30,756 bases of DNA. It comes from a virus. A program made the position numbers and the translations under genes. Within the stretch, counting starts at the first letter, position 1, and each line of letters begins with the position of its first letter. The stretch spans positions 1 to 30,756 of the IMG/VR virus record IMGVR_UViG_3300045256_000143. The stretch is one strand, 5' to 3'. Below the pieces are notes generated by a model that saw nothing but the letters and a program-made list of their open reading frames with translations, searched no databases and was not told where the DNA came from. This document shows positions 21,397-29,728 of the stretch, one piece after another.

Positions 21397-21415
21397 GCCG
21401 GCGACACGCCGGTTT
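21395..21415 (+). other. Hairpin directly after capsid gene
   Basis: AAGCCGGCG-ACA-CGCCGGTTT folds into a compact stem with a 3-nt loop; the 3' arm ends in three T. It begins at the capsid stop codon. It may be a partial terminator or an RNA-stabilising 3' end that raises capsid mRNA. Confidence 0.5.
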
Positions 21416-21450
21416 AGCGACTTCACTTCTCGCAGAAAGGATTTTCGATC

Positions 21451-22350
21451 ATGTCTTTCACCGTTCTTCCTGTCGTCGTTCTTGCGTCCGCAGTGGCGCA
21501 GAGCGGCACCATCACGTTCAGCTATCCCGCGGGGAAAACCCGCGGGGATTTCGTCGGCGCCGGTCGCCATCTCATGACCGCGCTGCAGGCGACGTACCGT
21601 TCGCCGGTCGATTTCACCGTCGCGCTGAACGCGACGACGGTTGTAGTGACCTGGCAGCGTTCGTCTTCGCTTCCGGCGGGTACGCAGGTTCGCCTGCAAC
21701 TCGACGAAGCGGGCGAGTATCCGCACCAGCAAGACCCCGCAGCGCTTGAAGCGATTCCGAACGTCAACGGCACGACGTCTGTTGAAATCGACCTCGGTAC
21801 GCCGATCGCTACGTCGACGACGGCGATCCGTGCCGCGGCGGCGCTCGCCGCCAACACGAATGCGCTGACGTCGACCTACGTCAACGAAGTGCCGCGCAAC
21901 GTGACGATCAACTCGTCGGCTTCGGAAACGCTCACGTTCGTCGTGCGCGGCTTCGATGTATTCGGCAACGCTATGCGCGAAGATCTGGCGATGTCGGCGG
22001 CGACGGCTGTCGTCGGCGCCAAGGCGTTCGCGCGTGTTACCGACGTTCGAACGACCGGCACGCCTTCGGGCAACATTTCGGTCGGTGTCGGTAGCGTGCT
22101 CGGGTCGAACGTGCATATCCCGAGCGCAGGGCATGTCGTCCGCGCGTTGGTTAACAACGCGACGGAAGGCACTGCGGGCACGGTGACGGCGGGCCTCTCG
22201 CCGCTGTCTGCGGCCACGGCATCCAACGCTGACGTGCGGGGCACCTACACGCCGCACTCGTCGTTGGTCCCGGACGGGACGCGCGCCTACAAGCTGTTGG
22301 CGCTCATTCCCGATCCGACCTTCCGCGGCGTTCCGCAGTTCTCCGCGTAG
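21451..22350 (+). CDS. Decoration- or cement-like virion protein
   Basis: The 299-residue product follows the capsid gene, where podoviruses often carry a capsid-decorating protein. It is beta-rich (SGTITFSYPAGKTRGDFVG, VDFTVALNATTVVVTWQ, RLQLDEAGEYPHQ) with a second half that includes TSTYVNEVPRNVTINSSASE and TGTPSGNISVGVGSVLGSNV. No enzyme motif is visible. ATG 21451 is preceded by AGAAAGGATTTTCGATC, a good ribosome site. The role is inferred from place and composition. Confidence 0.72.
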   Translation: MSFTVLPVVVLASAVAQSGTITFSYPAGKTRGDFVGAGRHLMTALQATYRSPVDFTVALNATTVVVTWQRSSSLPAGTQVRLQLDEAGEYPHQQDPAALEAIPNVNGTTSVEIDLGTPIATSTTAIRAAAALAANTNALTSTYVNEVPRNVTINSSASETLTFVVRGFDVFGNAMREDLAMSAATAVVGAKAFARVTDVRTTGTPSGNISVGVGSVLGSNVHIPSAGHVVRALVNNATEGTAGTVTAGLSPLSAATASNADVRGTYTPHSSLVPDGTRAYKLLALIPDPTFRGVPQFSA

Positions 22351-22362
22351 TCACCAACGTAA

Positions 22363-22386
22363 CCGGCGGGGCGCGCGCCCCGCCGG
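22363..22386 (+). other. Perfect 24-bp GC palindrome between virion genes
   Basis: The two 12-nt arms CCGGCGGGGCGC and GCGCCCCGCCGG are exact reverse complements. No U-tract follows. As RNA it would form a very stable hairpin after the decoration-like gene, probably to protect the upstream mRNA or reduce read-through to the less needed downstream genes. Confidence 0.65.
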
Positions 22387-22406
22387 CTCAACCCAGGAGT
22401 GGATAC

Positions 22407-22892
22407 ATGCAGTGGTGCACGTGCACGGTTCGGCTCGGCGGCAGCCGCGATCATGAAGTGGTCGGAAAGATCGTCACCATCCCCGAGCTGTTGCTTTTGA
22501 AGTCGATCCACGGCGACGAAGCCGTGGTGAACATCGTCCCTTGCGACGCTCCCGAGCAGTTCGACCCGGAAGGGGCGCCGATCCCGTACGTCGCTTCGGA
22601 AGAACGCACGCGGCTTGAACTGCTGTACGGCCCGGAGACGGTCAAAGACATCTTCCCCGACCGTTTCGCCACGCTGCCGACCTCGCTCAAACAAGCGGGC
22701 CTGGATCCGGCTTCGCAGGCCAAGACCCTGCGGGAAAAGGCGCAACAGATGCTCGCCGACGCCGAACGCCTCGACGCCACCGGCGACGAAGCGGAAGCCT
22801 CGATCTTCGGTGAAGACGAAGAACTTGCCGCGCCGGTCGCTAAGCCGGTCGGTCGGCCGCCGAAGTCCAACGCCAATCGAAAGGCCGCGTAA
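22407..22892 (+). CDS. Hypothetical head-region protein
   Basis: The 161-residue product has an N-terminal beta part (CTCTVRLGGSRDHEVVGKIV), then PELLLLKSIHGDEAVVNIVP, a helical region (TLREKAQQMLADAERLDATG), and a basic tail with GRPPKSNANRKAA that looks like an AT-hook-type DNA-contact segment. Proteins with the same plan are found between capsid and adaptor genes in podoviruses; the role is unknown. ATG 22407 follows CCCAGGAGTGGATAC. The stop overlaps the next start (TAATG). Confidence 0.7.
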   Translation: MQWCTCTVRLGGSRDHEVVGKIVTIPELLLLKSIHGDEAVVNIVPCDAPEQFDPEGAPIPYVASEERTRLELLYGPETVKDIFPDRFATLPTSLKQAGLDPASQAKTLREKAQQMLADAERLDATGDEAEASIFGEDEELAAPVAKPVGRPPKSNANRKAA

Positions 22893-23092
22893 TGAACGAC
22901 ACCACCGATATTTTCGACGACGTGCCCGCCGCGCAACCCGCGCAGATGGAGCCGGTCGATAACGATCTCGTCTCTGTTTTCCGTGCGCTTTCGTACTTTG
23001 AAATCGAAACGGAGAGCGGCGTCGTGCGGGTTGAGGAAGGCGCTTTCTTCGTCACGCTTCCGACCGGCCGCGTGCACGTCCTCCAAGGCTGA
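22892..23092 (+). CDS. Small acidic hypothetical protein
   Basis: The 66-residue product is acidic (MNDTTDIFDDVPAAQPAQ, then SYFEIETESGVVRVEEGA) with a beta-rich second half. The family is not recognised. ATG 22892 overlaps the upstream stop, which argues it is real despite its size. It lies between a head gene and the adaptor-like gene. Confidence 0.62.
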   Translation: MNDTTDIFDDVPAAQPAQMEPVDNDLVSVFRALSYFEIETESGVVRVEEGAFFVTLPTGRVHVLQG

Positions 23093-23098
23093 TTGCGC

Positions 23099-23785
23099 AT
23101 GGCGCGCGGCGTTTCGCTCGGTGAGCTCATTCGCGACGTGAAGCTGGAAGCGGGCATGTCTGGCGAGCCCGCTTTCGGCGTCAACGTGCGCGATACGATC
23201 GTGCGAAAGCTGCGCTCCGTTCAGCAGGAGCTTTACGACGAATTCGATTGGCCGTTTATGCGCGGCGACTTCGACAAGGACATGGCGGCCGGGCAGCGGT
23301 ATTACGATTTGCCGACCGGACTCGTCCTTGAATCGGTCGACTGCGTTCAGGTGCGATGGGATGCGCAGTGGTTTCCCGTCAAGCGCGGCATTTCGGAAAG
23401 TGACTACAACGCTTACGATAGCGAGCTTGACGTCAGAAACGATCCCGTATTGAAATGGGACGTTTACGGCACCGCGCAGTTCGAAGTCTGGCCGGTTCCG
23501 GCGTCCAGTACGACGAAGATCCGCTTTACCGGCCGTCGTGCGTTGCGCCCGCTTCTGGCGGACGCCGATACGTGCGACCTTGATAGCGACATGCTGATCC
23601 TCGCGGTCGCGGCTGAAATCGCGCCAAAAGAGAAAAAACGTGAGCTGGCGGGCCGCGCGTTCAAGCGCAAGGCGATTATGACGGGCCGCGTTTCGCCGAC
23701 GAAGTTCAATCTGAACGGCAAGCCGATCGAGCCCGAGCGCGAACGGCGCCCGCTCGTGGCTTACGTCAACCGCAACGACCCGTGA
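23099..23785 (+). CDS. Head-tail adaptor-like protein
   Basis: The 228-residue product begins MARGVSLGELIRDVKLEAGM and carries VRKLRSVQQELYDEFDWPFM, the block seen in many podovirus proteins that lie between capsid and tail nozzle genes and are thought to bridge portal and tail. AGQRYYDLPTGLVLESVDCV and WDVYGTAQFEVWPVP form its beta core, and KKRELAGRAFKRKAIMTG is a basic helical end. ATG 23099 is used; TTG 23093 is just upstream in the same frame. It precedes the nozzle gene by 1 nt. The exact match to P22 gp4 or T7 gp11-type adaptors cannot be decided here. Confidence 0.72.
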   Translation: MARGVSLGELIRDVKLEAGMSGEPAFGVNVRDTIVRKLRSVQQELYDEFDWPFMRGDFDKDMAAGQRYYDLPTGLVLESVDCVQVRWDAQWFPVKRGISESDYNAYDSELDVRNDPVLKWDVYGTAQFEVWPVPASSTTKIRFTGRRALRPLLADADTCDLDSDMLILAVAAEIAPKEKKRELAGRAFKRKAIMTGRVSPTKFNLNGKPIEPERERRPLVAYVNRNDP

Positions 23786-23786
23786 C

Positions 23787-25841
23787 ATGCCCTATTTTCT
23801 CGTTGAGAATTTTTCGGCGGGTCTGGACGGGCGACGCTCTATCCTCGCCCAAACGCCGGGTTCGCTCGCGGCGTGCACCAACGCGCACGTAACCAGCGGC
23901 GGCGAGATCGAAAAGCGCAAGGCGTTCGTCGCTAAATACACGTTGCCCGCGGGCACTTTCGGTCTTGCGCAAGCGCGAAACATTCTGACCGTTTTCGGTA
24001 GCGACCCGCCGCCGTCCGTGCCGTCCGGCGTGCAGTACATGCGGATCGAGCACCCTTCCGGCCTGCCGCTCGCGCGCGTGTCCATGGCCGAAGTTTTCAA
24101 CGGCAAGATTTACGCTGTCGGCGTCTATTCGGACGGCTCGGTGCACCATTTCTACGACGGCGTACGCGTCGGTGACTGGTTCGACGGCCGTGCGCGCGGC
24201 GGCTTTACGGTTGCCGGCGGCTCGCCGTCGAACCAGGCAGCGCGCGGTAGTTTCACGATCAGCGGCGGCACGTCGAATCCTGGCGTCAACCGCATCACGG
24301 CGGTGAATGTCGGCGCGGTCGATGTGCTCGGCGCAGCGGTCAACTGGACGACGAGCAACGAGGCGACGGCCGCGCTCGTCGCCGCGCAGATCAACGCTTT
24401 CACCAGCAGCCCGAATTACGTCGCCACGTCGAGCGGCGCGACGGTGACGATCATCGCGTCACTCCCCGGCACCGCGCCCAACGGCCTCGCGATCACGCCG
24501 GTCCTCGGCGGCAACGTCACGGTAAGCCTGGCCGGCGCTATGGCCGGGGGCACGGGGCGCAACGCGGTGACGGCGATCACCGTCAACGGTGTGAACATTC
24601 TCGGCACCGAAACCGATTTTGCGGTGTCGAACAGTTTCACGGCCGCGCTGATCGCGAGCCGCATCAACACGACGTTTTCGTCGCCGGAATACACCGCCGA
24701 AGCGGCGGAATCGACCGTCAACATTTTGGCCGAAGCGGCTGCCGGTGCGGGGCCGAACGGGTTTTCCGTGCAGGTGACGACGGTCGGCGACGTCGTAGTT
24801 TCGAACCGGCGCGACATGGCGAACGGCGTCACCAGCGCAACCGCGTTCACGCCCGGTACGGTCGTCAAGACGATCGACGAGAAAATGTACGTCCTTTCCG
24901 GGTCGCTCATGCACTTTTCGAAGCTGAACGACCCGACGAAGTACCAAACCAGCGAGATCGGCGCGGGCTTCGTCAACATGAACAACCACGCCGGCGGGTC
25001 CGAGGAATTGACGGCGATCGGCCGCTACTACAAGGCGGTCGCCGTGTTCGCGCGCAACGCGATTCAGGTGTGGGCGGTCGACCCCGACCCGGCGGAAAAT
25101 GCGAAGGCGCAGATCATCGAAAACGACGGTACGGCCGCGCCCCGCTCCGTGCTCGGCTACGGCCAGAATGCGGGCGATCTGATCTATCTCGCCAGCGACG
25201 GCGTGCGCGAATTGCGGGCGCGCGACAGTTCGAACCTCGGCACGACCGGCGCGGTCGGGGCTCCGATCAACCCGCGCCTTAAAGCCTACCGCAAAACGCT
25301 TTCGACGCCGGTCATCGAAGCGGCGGTCGCCGCGATCGAGCCGAGCGAAAAGCGTTTCCTGTTGGCGATCGGCGCGAAGGTCTACGCTCTTTCCCGTTTC
25401 ACGGAATCGCAGGTTTTCGCCTGGTCCGAATACGAGCCGGGCTTCGCCGTCTCCGATTTCACCAGCGTGCGAGATCAGCTTTACGTCCGGTCCGGCAATA
25501 CGATCTACATCTACGGCGGCGACGACGGCGACACGTACGATTCCAGCCCCGTCACCGTCGTTATCCCGTACCTCACCGCCCGCGCGCCGGCGACGTTCAA
25601 GCACATGACCGGCTTCGATATCGCCGTCGAGGGCGAATGGAAAATCGAGATCAACACCGAACCGGATTCACCGAACACGTGGCAGACGCTCGGCACGGTC
25701 TACGCGCAGACCTTCACCAAGCAGGCTTTCCCCAACATCGGCGAGACGACGCACGCCGCCCTTCGGCTGACCAACGCCAAACCCGGCCCGGCGAAAATCA
25801 CGACGATTGCCATCCACTACGAAGCCGATGAAGCTGCTTGA
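23787..25841 (+). CDS. Tail nozzle / stabilisation-type protein with duplicated inserted domain
   Basis: The 684-residue product has the start of podovirus tail nozzle or stabilisation proteins (MPYFLVENFSAGLDGRRS, then TPGSLAACTNAHVTSGGEIE), a beta-propeller-like core (EELTAIGRYYKAVAVFARNA, GDLIYLASDGVRELRARD) and a C-terminal part with FKHMTGFDIAVEGEWKIEI. Residues about 168-255 and 259-348 are two diverged copies of one domain (NRITAVNVGAVDVLG and NAVTAITVNGVNILG starts; PNGL and PNGF ends), at an offset of about 91 residues. These look like immunoglobulin-like or adhesin domains inserted into the nozzle. ATG 23787 follows the adaptor stop. Confidence 0.8.
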   Translation: MPYFLVENFSAGLDGRRSILAQTPGSLAACTNAHVTSGGEIEKRKAFVAKYTLPAGTFGLAQARNILTVFGSDPPPSVPSGVQYMRIEHPSGLPLARVSMAEVFNGKIYAVGVYSDGSVHHFYDGVRVGDWFDGRARGGFTVAGGSPSNQAARGSFTISGGTSNPGVNRITAVNVGAVDVLGAAVNWTTSNEATAALVAAQINAFTSSPNYVATSSGATVTIIASLPGTAPNGLAITPVLGGNVTVSLAGAMAGGTGRNAVTAITVNGVNILGTETDFAVSNSFTAALIASRINTTFSSPEYTAEAAESTVNILAEAAAGAGPNGFSVQVTTVGDVVVSNRRDMANGVTSATAFTPGTVVKTIDEKMYVLSGSLMHFSKLNDPTKYQTSEIGAGFVNMNNHAGGSEELTAIGRYYKAVAVFARNAIQVWAVDPDPAENAKAQIIENDGTAAPRSVLGYGQNAGDLIYLASDGVRELRARDSSNLGTTGAVGAPINPRLKAYRKTLSTPVIEAAVAAIEPSEKRFLLAIGAKVYALSRFTESQVFAWSEYEPGFAVSDFTSVRDQLYVRSGNTIYIYGGDDGDTYDSSPVTVVIPYLTARAPATFKHMTGFDIAVEGEWKIEINTEPDSPNTWQTLGTVYAQTFTKQAFPNIGETTHAALRLTNAKPGPAKITTIAIHYEADEAA

Positions 25842-26322
25842 ACCGACACCCGACGCTATTCGCCACGTCGCGCGCGGCATGCGCGATCTCGATCGCGAAG
25901 AAATTTTCTGCCAGCGCGATGACGACGACCCGGACGCACTGGCGGCCGAAGTCCTTTCCGGTTGGGGCCCGTACTACTTCGTGGCCGCAACCCCTGCGGG
26001 CGAGCCGGCGGCCGTCGTCGGCGCGACAAGGCTCTGGCCCGGCGTGTTTTCGGCGTGGATGTTCTCAACACCAAGGGTTGATATCATCAACTTTTCGCTG
26101 ACGCAGTTCATCAAAACCGCTATGATCCCGGGCGTCGCAGCCCTTGGGGCGCACCGGTGCGAGGCGCTTTCCATGGCGAGCCATACCGTGGCGCACCGGT
26201 GGCTCGAATATCTCGGCGCCGAGCGGGAAGCCGTTCTCCGGCGCTATGGGCGTAACGGCCAGGATTTTTTCGTCTACCGGTGGGATCGGGCCGATGTGCA
26301 AGTCGAAGGTTCGCCAGCCTGA
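25828..26322 (+). CDS. GNAT-like phage protein
   Basis: The 164-residue product begins MKLLEPTPDAIRHVARGMRD and has AEVLSGWGPYYFVAATPAGE, PAAVVGATRLWPGVFSAWMF and CEALSMASHTVAHRWLEYLG, then YGRNGQDFFVYRW. The order of strands and helices matches phage GNAT-fold proteins that commonly sit between tail nozzle and internal virion genes. Whether it is a working acetyltransferase is unclear: no canonical acetyl-CoA loop (R/Q-x-x-G-x-G/A) is evident. ATG 25828 overlaps the nozzle gene by 14 nt. Confidence 0.75.
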   Translation: MKLLEPTPDAIRHVARGMRDLDREEIFCQRDDDDPDALAAEVLSGWGPYYFVAATPAGEPAAVVGATRLWPGVFSAWMFSTPRVDIINFSLTQFIKTAMIPGVAALGAHRCEALSMASHTVAHRWLEYLGAEREAVLRRYGRNGQDFFVYRWDRADVQVEGSPA

Positions 26323-27259
26323 CATATCGGCGCAGCAAGCCGAAGCCGCCCGCCAGCGCGAGGAAGAACTTCGCTTGGCCGAGGAACGCCGGCAGCAAGA
26401 TCTGGCCCGTTGGGAACAGCAGCGCGCCGCCGACCAGGCGCGCGCCGATGCACAGATCGCCGCACTCACGAAGCTGCAGCAGGACCAACAGGCCGCCGCG
26501 CTCGCGGCACAGCAACAGCAGCAGGCGGCCATGGAGGCGATGGCTGCCCAGGCGGCGGCGGATCGCGACGCCGAGCGTCAGCGCCAGGCGCAAGAGCGCG
26601 CACAGCAGGAAGCCCGTGCGCAGCAGCGCGCCGCGGCGCAGCGCCAGTATGCGGATGGGCGCTCGGCCGCGATCGGCAACGCGCAGGATCAGATCAACGC
26701 GGCGTTCGGCGGGTTCAACGACGATTTCTTCAACCGGTTCGCCGAAGATTTTCGAAGCTACTACACGCCGCAGCTTTCGCGCTCTTTCGACGACGCGACG
26801 AAACGCGTGACTTTCGGCCTCGCGCGCACCGGCAACCTGGACAGTTCCGCGGCGGCCGACGCGTACGGCCGTCTGGCCGAGCAGCGCGCCGGGGCGGAAG
26901 CGGATATCGCCGCCGGGGCTCGCGACACGGCCAACCGCTTCCGGTCGGATATCGACAACCAACGCCGCGCGCTGCAGTCGGAAGTATTCAGCGCGCTTTC
27001 GCTCGCGCCGCCCATGAACGCGGACGATATCAGCGCCGATTCGGCTTTGGGCGGCATTTCGAGCGCGCTCGGCGACGTGGGCGGGCGCGCGGCAGCCGCG
27101 GCCCGTGGCATTCAAGCGCCGCAATTCGGCGCGTTTAGCGACCCGTTCGCCGGTATTTCCGTGCCGGGCCAGCGCTCAAGCGGCCGATCCGATTTCACGT
27201 CGCTTCTCGGCAGCATCAACACCGGAACGCCGCGAACCGCGGCGCGGATCGTGCGGTAG
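26294..27259 (+). CDS. Internal virion protein with Gln/Ala-rich coiled coil
   Basis: The 321-residue product starts MCKSKVRQPDISAQQAEAAR. Residues about 14-125 are a near-continuous helix rich in glutamine, alanine and charged residues, then a globular part with AFGGFNDDFFNRFAEDFRSY and KRVTFGLARTGNLDSSAA. This is the plan of podovirus internal or ejection proteins that are pushed into the host with DNA. The FNRFAEDF segment is typical. ATG 26294 overlaps the previous gene by 29 nt and lies before the coiled coil; the longer frame upstream is a shadow. Confidence 0.75.
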   Translation: MCKSKVRQPDISAQQAEAARQREEELRLAEERRQQDLARWEQQRAADQARADAQIAALTKLQQDQQAAALAAQQQQQAAMEAMAAQAAADRDAERQRQAQERAQQEARAQQRAAAQRQYADGRSAAIGNAQDQINAAFGGFNDDFFNRFAEDFRSYYTPQLSRSFDDATKRVTFGLARTGNLDSSAAADAYGRLAEQRAGAEADIAAGARDTANRFRSDIDNQRRALQSEVFSALSLAPPMNADDISADSALGGISSALGDVGGRAAAAARGIQAPQFGAFSDPFAGISVPGQRSSGRSDFTSLLGSINTGTPRTAARIVR

Positions 27260-27262
27260 TCC

Positions 27263-28555
27263 ATGGTCGCAGCAGCTCTCGCCGGCGGCGCAGCCGCAAC
27301 CATTCTCGGTGGAATCTTCGGATCGAGCGCCGCGAAGAAGGCCGCCCGTGCGCGGCAGGCGGCGCTGAACCAGCTGACCGACCTGCAGCGTCGGGAATTC
27401 GATTTCCGCGCGGCCGAAACCCGCGCGGGGATGCAGCGGACGGGCGCACTGCAGGACCAGGGTTACGCCGCCGGCGCAGCCAATGAAGCCGCCACCTTTG
27501 ACGATATCCTGGCGCAGATCCGCGCCGGCTTCGACGAGCAGCTGGCGTTGGACGACGGCGCTTTCGGCCGTTCTATCGGCGCGCAACGCGAAACGGCCGA
27601 TCAGATGCGGGCCGCACGCGGCGGACGCAACGTCGTCCAGGATCGCGCCCGTAGCGCGTATGACGCCGCCATCGGCGCGGAGAACGCCCGCCAGGCCGGT
27701 TTCCGGTCCGCAGCGGAAGGCGCGGCAGGTGACACGATCGCGCGCAGCGGCTCGGGCGGGTTTGCAACGGACCGTGCGAGCGCCGTCGCGCAGCGCCTGG
27801 CTGACCTGGCTGTCGCGGTGTCGTCCGGCGTGCCGGCGGAAAATCTCACCACCACTTCATCGCTCGCGCCGCTTGTGCAGGCCGAAATGGCGAAACGCAT
27901 TTCCGCGGGTCGCGAGCGCGCGATGCAGATCGCCGGCGCCGGCGCGAACCTCTCGGGCTACAGCGACGCTTTCGACGCCGGCGGGCGACGGATCGCCGAT
28001 CTTGGCGACCGCCTGACCGCGTTGGATCTGCAGGCTCGCGCGTCCGCTTCGGCGCTGCCGGCCGAAATGCAGGCGCAGCAGGCGATTTACCGAAACGCCG
28101 CGGCCAATGCCGACGACACCGGCAGCATGTTGAGCGCCAATCTCGGCGATCGTCTGTCGCTGATCGACAGCGACCGCTCCGCGCGAGGCGATATCAACCA
28201 GCGTTTCCGCTCGGGCATGACCGATATCATCGGCCAGCGCGGCGACCGAAACGCGCAAATTCTCGGCAATTTCTACGACCGGTCGCTGACTTCGGAAAGT
28301 GACTACACCGGTGAGCGGATCGGCGCGAGCCAGAGCTACGAGAACACCAATCGCGAGCTCACCAACTACCAGATCGGCAACACGACCGGTTCGAATTTTC
28401 TCGGCGACATGCTTTCGACGATCGGCCCGATGGCCATGTCGGCCGGCATTTCACAAGGCGTCGGTACGAAGTTGTCGAACCTGTTCCGCACGCCGTCGCT
28501 CGGCGGCACGGTGCGGACGGGCGCGCGCTCGCCGCTTGTCGCAACGATCGGTTAG
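27263..28555 (+). CDS. Internal virion / ejection protein
   Basis: The 430-residue product starts with a hydrophobic glycine-rich helix (AAALAGGAAATILGGIFG), as in phage internal proteins that may enter the membrane. A helical middle follows (ARQAALNQLTDLQRREFDF, AKRISAGRERAMQIAGAGAN), and the end holds TGSNFLGDMLSTIGPMAMSA, a second hydrophobic patch. No enzyme motif is visible. ATG 27263 lies 3 nt after the previous stop. Its place between the coiled-coil protein and the next ejection protein supports a role in forming the channel for DNA entry. Confidence 0.75.
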   Translation: MVAAALAGGAAATILGGIFGSSAAKKAARARQAALNQLTDLQRREFDFRAAETRAGMQRTGALQDQGYAAGAANEAATFDDILAQIRAGFDEQLALDDGAFGRSIGAQRETADQMRAARGGRNVVQDRARSAYDAAIGAENARQAGFRSAAEGAAGDTIARSGSGGFATDRASAVAQRLADLAVAVSSGVPAENLTTTSSLAPLVQAEMAKRISAGRERAMQIAGAGANLSGYSDAFDAGGRRIADLGDRLTALDLQARASASALPAEMQAQQAIYRNAAANADDTGSMLSANLGDRLSLIDSDRSARGDINQRFRSGMTDIIGQRGDRNAQILGNFYDRSLTSESDYTGERIGASQSYENTNRELTNYQIGNTTGSNFLGDMLSTIGPMAMSAGISQGVGTKLSNLFRTPSLGGTVRTGARSPLVATIG

Positions 28556-28564
28556 GAGGGGGCT

Positions 28565-29728
28565 TTGCCGCGCGCATATTCCATCGCCAGCAACGGTTTC
28601 GGCGTCGCGCCTCTGCCGCGCGTGCCCGCGTCCGACTCGATTGGCGGCGCCTTCGGTAACGTGCTCGGCGCGCTCGTGCAGCGCGCGGCTTACGACCCGA
28701 ACACGGATCCCGACGCCCAGCGCGCCGCGCTGTATGACGCGCAGCGGCAGGAGATTACGCGGCGGCAGGATGGTTTGCAGGCGCTCTCCGCGGCGTTTCC
28801 GAATCTCGACTTTTCGCCGGAAGGAATCCGCGAAGGGCAGCGCCAGGCGGCAGCCGCGCTTGCGGCGGGCGTGCCGATTTCCGAAATCGCCAACGCGTTC
28901 CTGTTCAACGTGAGCAATGGCGGCGGCAGCGAAGAAGCGATCCGCCGCGCGTCGGCCGGCGCAGGTAAAGGGCCGCTCGGTCCCGATCAGTCTTTCACGA
29001 CGGCAGGACAGACCGCGATCCGCGAAGACAACCAGCGCCAGGATACCGATATCTGGAATTTGCGCGAAAACGCGCAGACGGCGCGGAACCGCTACACGAC
29101 GGACGTCACGGCCGCGACCTCGATCGCCAACAACGAGGCGGATAACCGGCAGTCGGACACGAACAACATTCGCGACAACCAGGCTCGGGTCGATATCGCG
29201 GGCCGGACGCCTGTTGAAGCCGCCGCAAATTCATCGGTGTTCTTCGCGCCGAACGATCCGCGCGCGGCGTCCGTGCCCGTGCAAGCGCCGGGCGCGCCGG
29301 GCGGCGGAAAAACCGTGGGAGTCGATTTCGGCGACATGGCAAAGATCGACGGCGAAATCAACATGCAGCTAACCGGCGACGCCACGACAAGCGTCATGGA
29401 TCCCGGACTGCAGGCGCGGGTCCGCAGCCGCGCGAGCGCGCTCTACCGTGGCGGCGCGGATCCCGCAGGCGCGGTCGCACAAGCGCTTTCCGAGACGGTC
29501 GATGTGCAGCGCGAAGGGTCTTGGTGGCCCGGGCCTTCGACGATCGTTACGCCGAAAGCCGCGCCGGCGGGTGCTGCGCCAAGCGCCGCGTCCGCGCAAG
29601 CGCCTGCCCGGAACGGTGGGATTCCGCAGGGCGCGATCGACGCTTTGAAAGCCGATCCGAACCTGTCGAAAGACTTTGACGCGAAATACGGGCCGGGATC
29701 CGCGGCGCGCGTGTTGGGCGGGGCGTGA
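28565..29728 (+). CDS. Internal virion / ejection protein
   Basis: The 387-residue product begins at TTG 28565, which has an excellent AGGAGGGGG just upstream; no ATG fits better. The N-terminal part, with [20 protein letters not shown] and a helical [20 protein letters not shown], resembles phage internal proteins. The middle is hydrophilic and asparagine/glutamine-rich. The C-terminal end, [20 protein letters not shown], recalls the short linker motif common at the ends of virion proteins in these phages. Its stop overlaps the next ATG (TGATG). Confidence 0.72.
   Translation: MPRAYSIASNGFGVAPLPRVPASDSIGGAFGNVLGALVQRAAYDPNTDPDAQRAALYDAQRQEITRRQDGLQALSAAFPNLDFSPEGIREGQRQAAAALAAGVPISEIANAFLFNVSNGGGSEEAIRRASAGAGKGPLGPDQSFTTAGQTAIREDNQRQDTDIWNLRENAQTARNRYTTDVTAATSIANNEADNRQSDTNNIRDNQARVDIAGRTPVEAAANSSVFFAPNDPRAASVPVQAPGAPGGGKTVGVDFGDMAKIDGEINMQLTGDATTSVMDPGLQARVRSRASALYRGGADPAGAVAQALSETVDVQREGSWWPGPSTIVTPKAAPAGAAPSAASAQAPARNGGIPQGAIDALKADPNLSKDFDAKYGPGSAARVLGGA

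Noticed and set aside
20422-22257. Long minus-strand open frame opposite capsid and decoration genes
   Set aside because: Same antisense effect; the capsid gene on the plus strand is clear, and the minus reading is of low-complexity basic composition.
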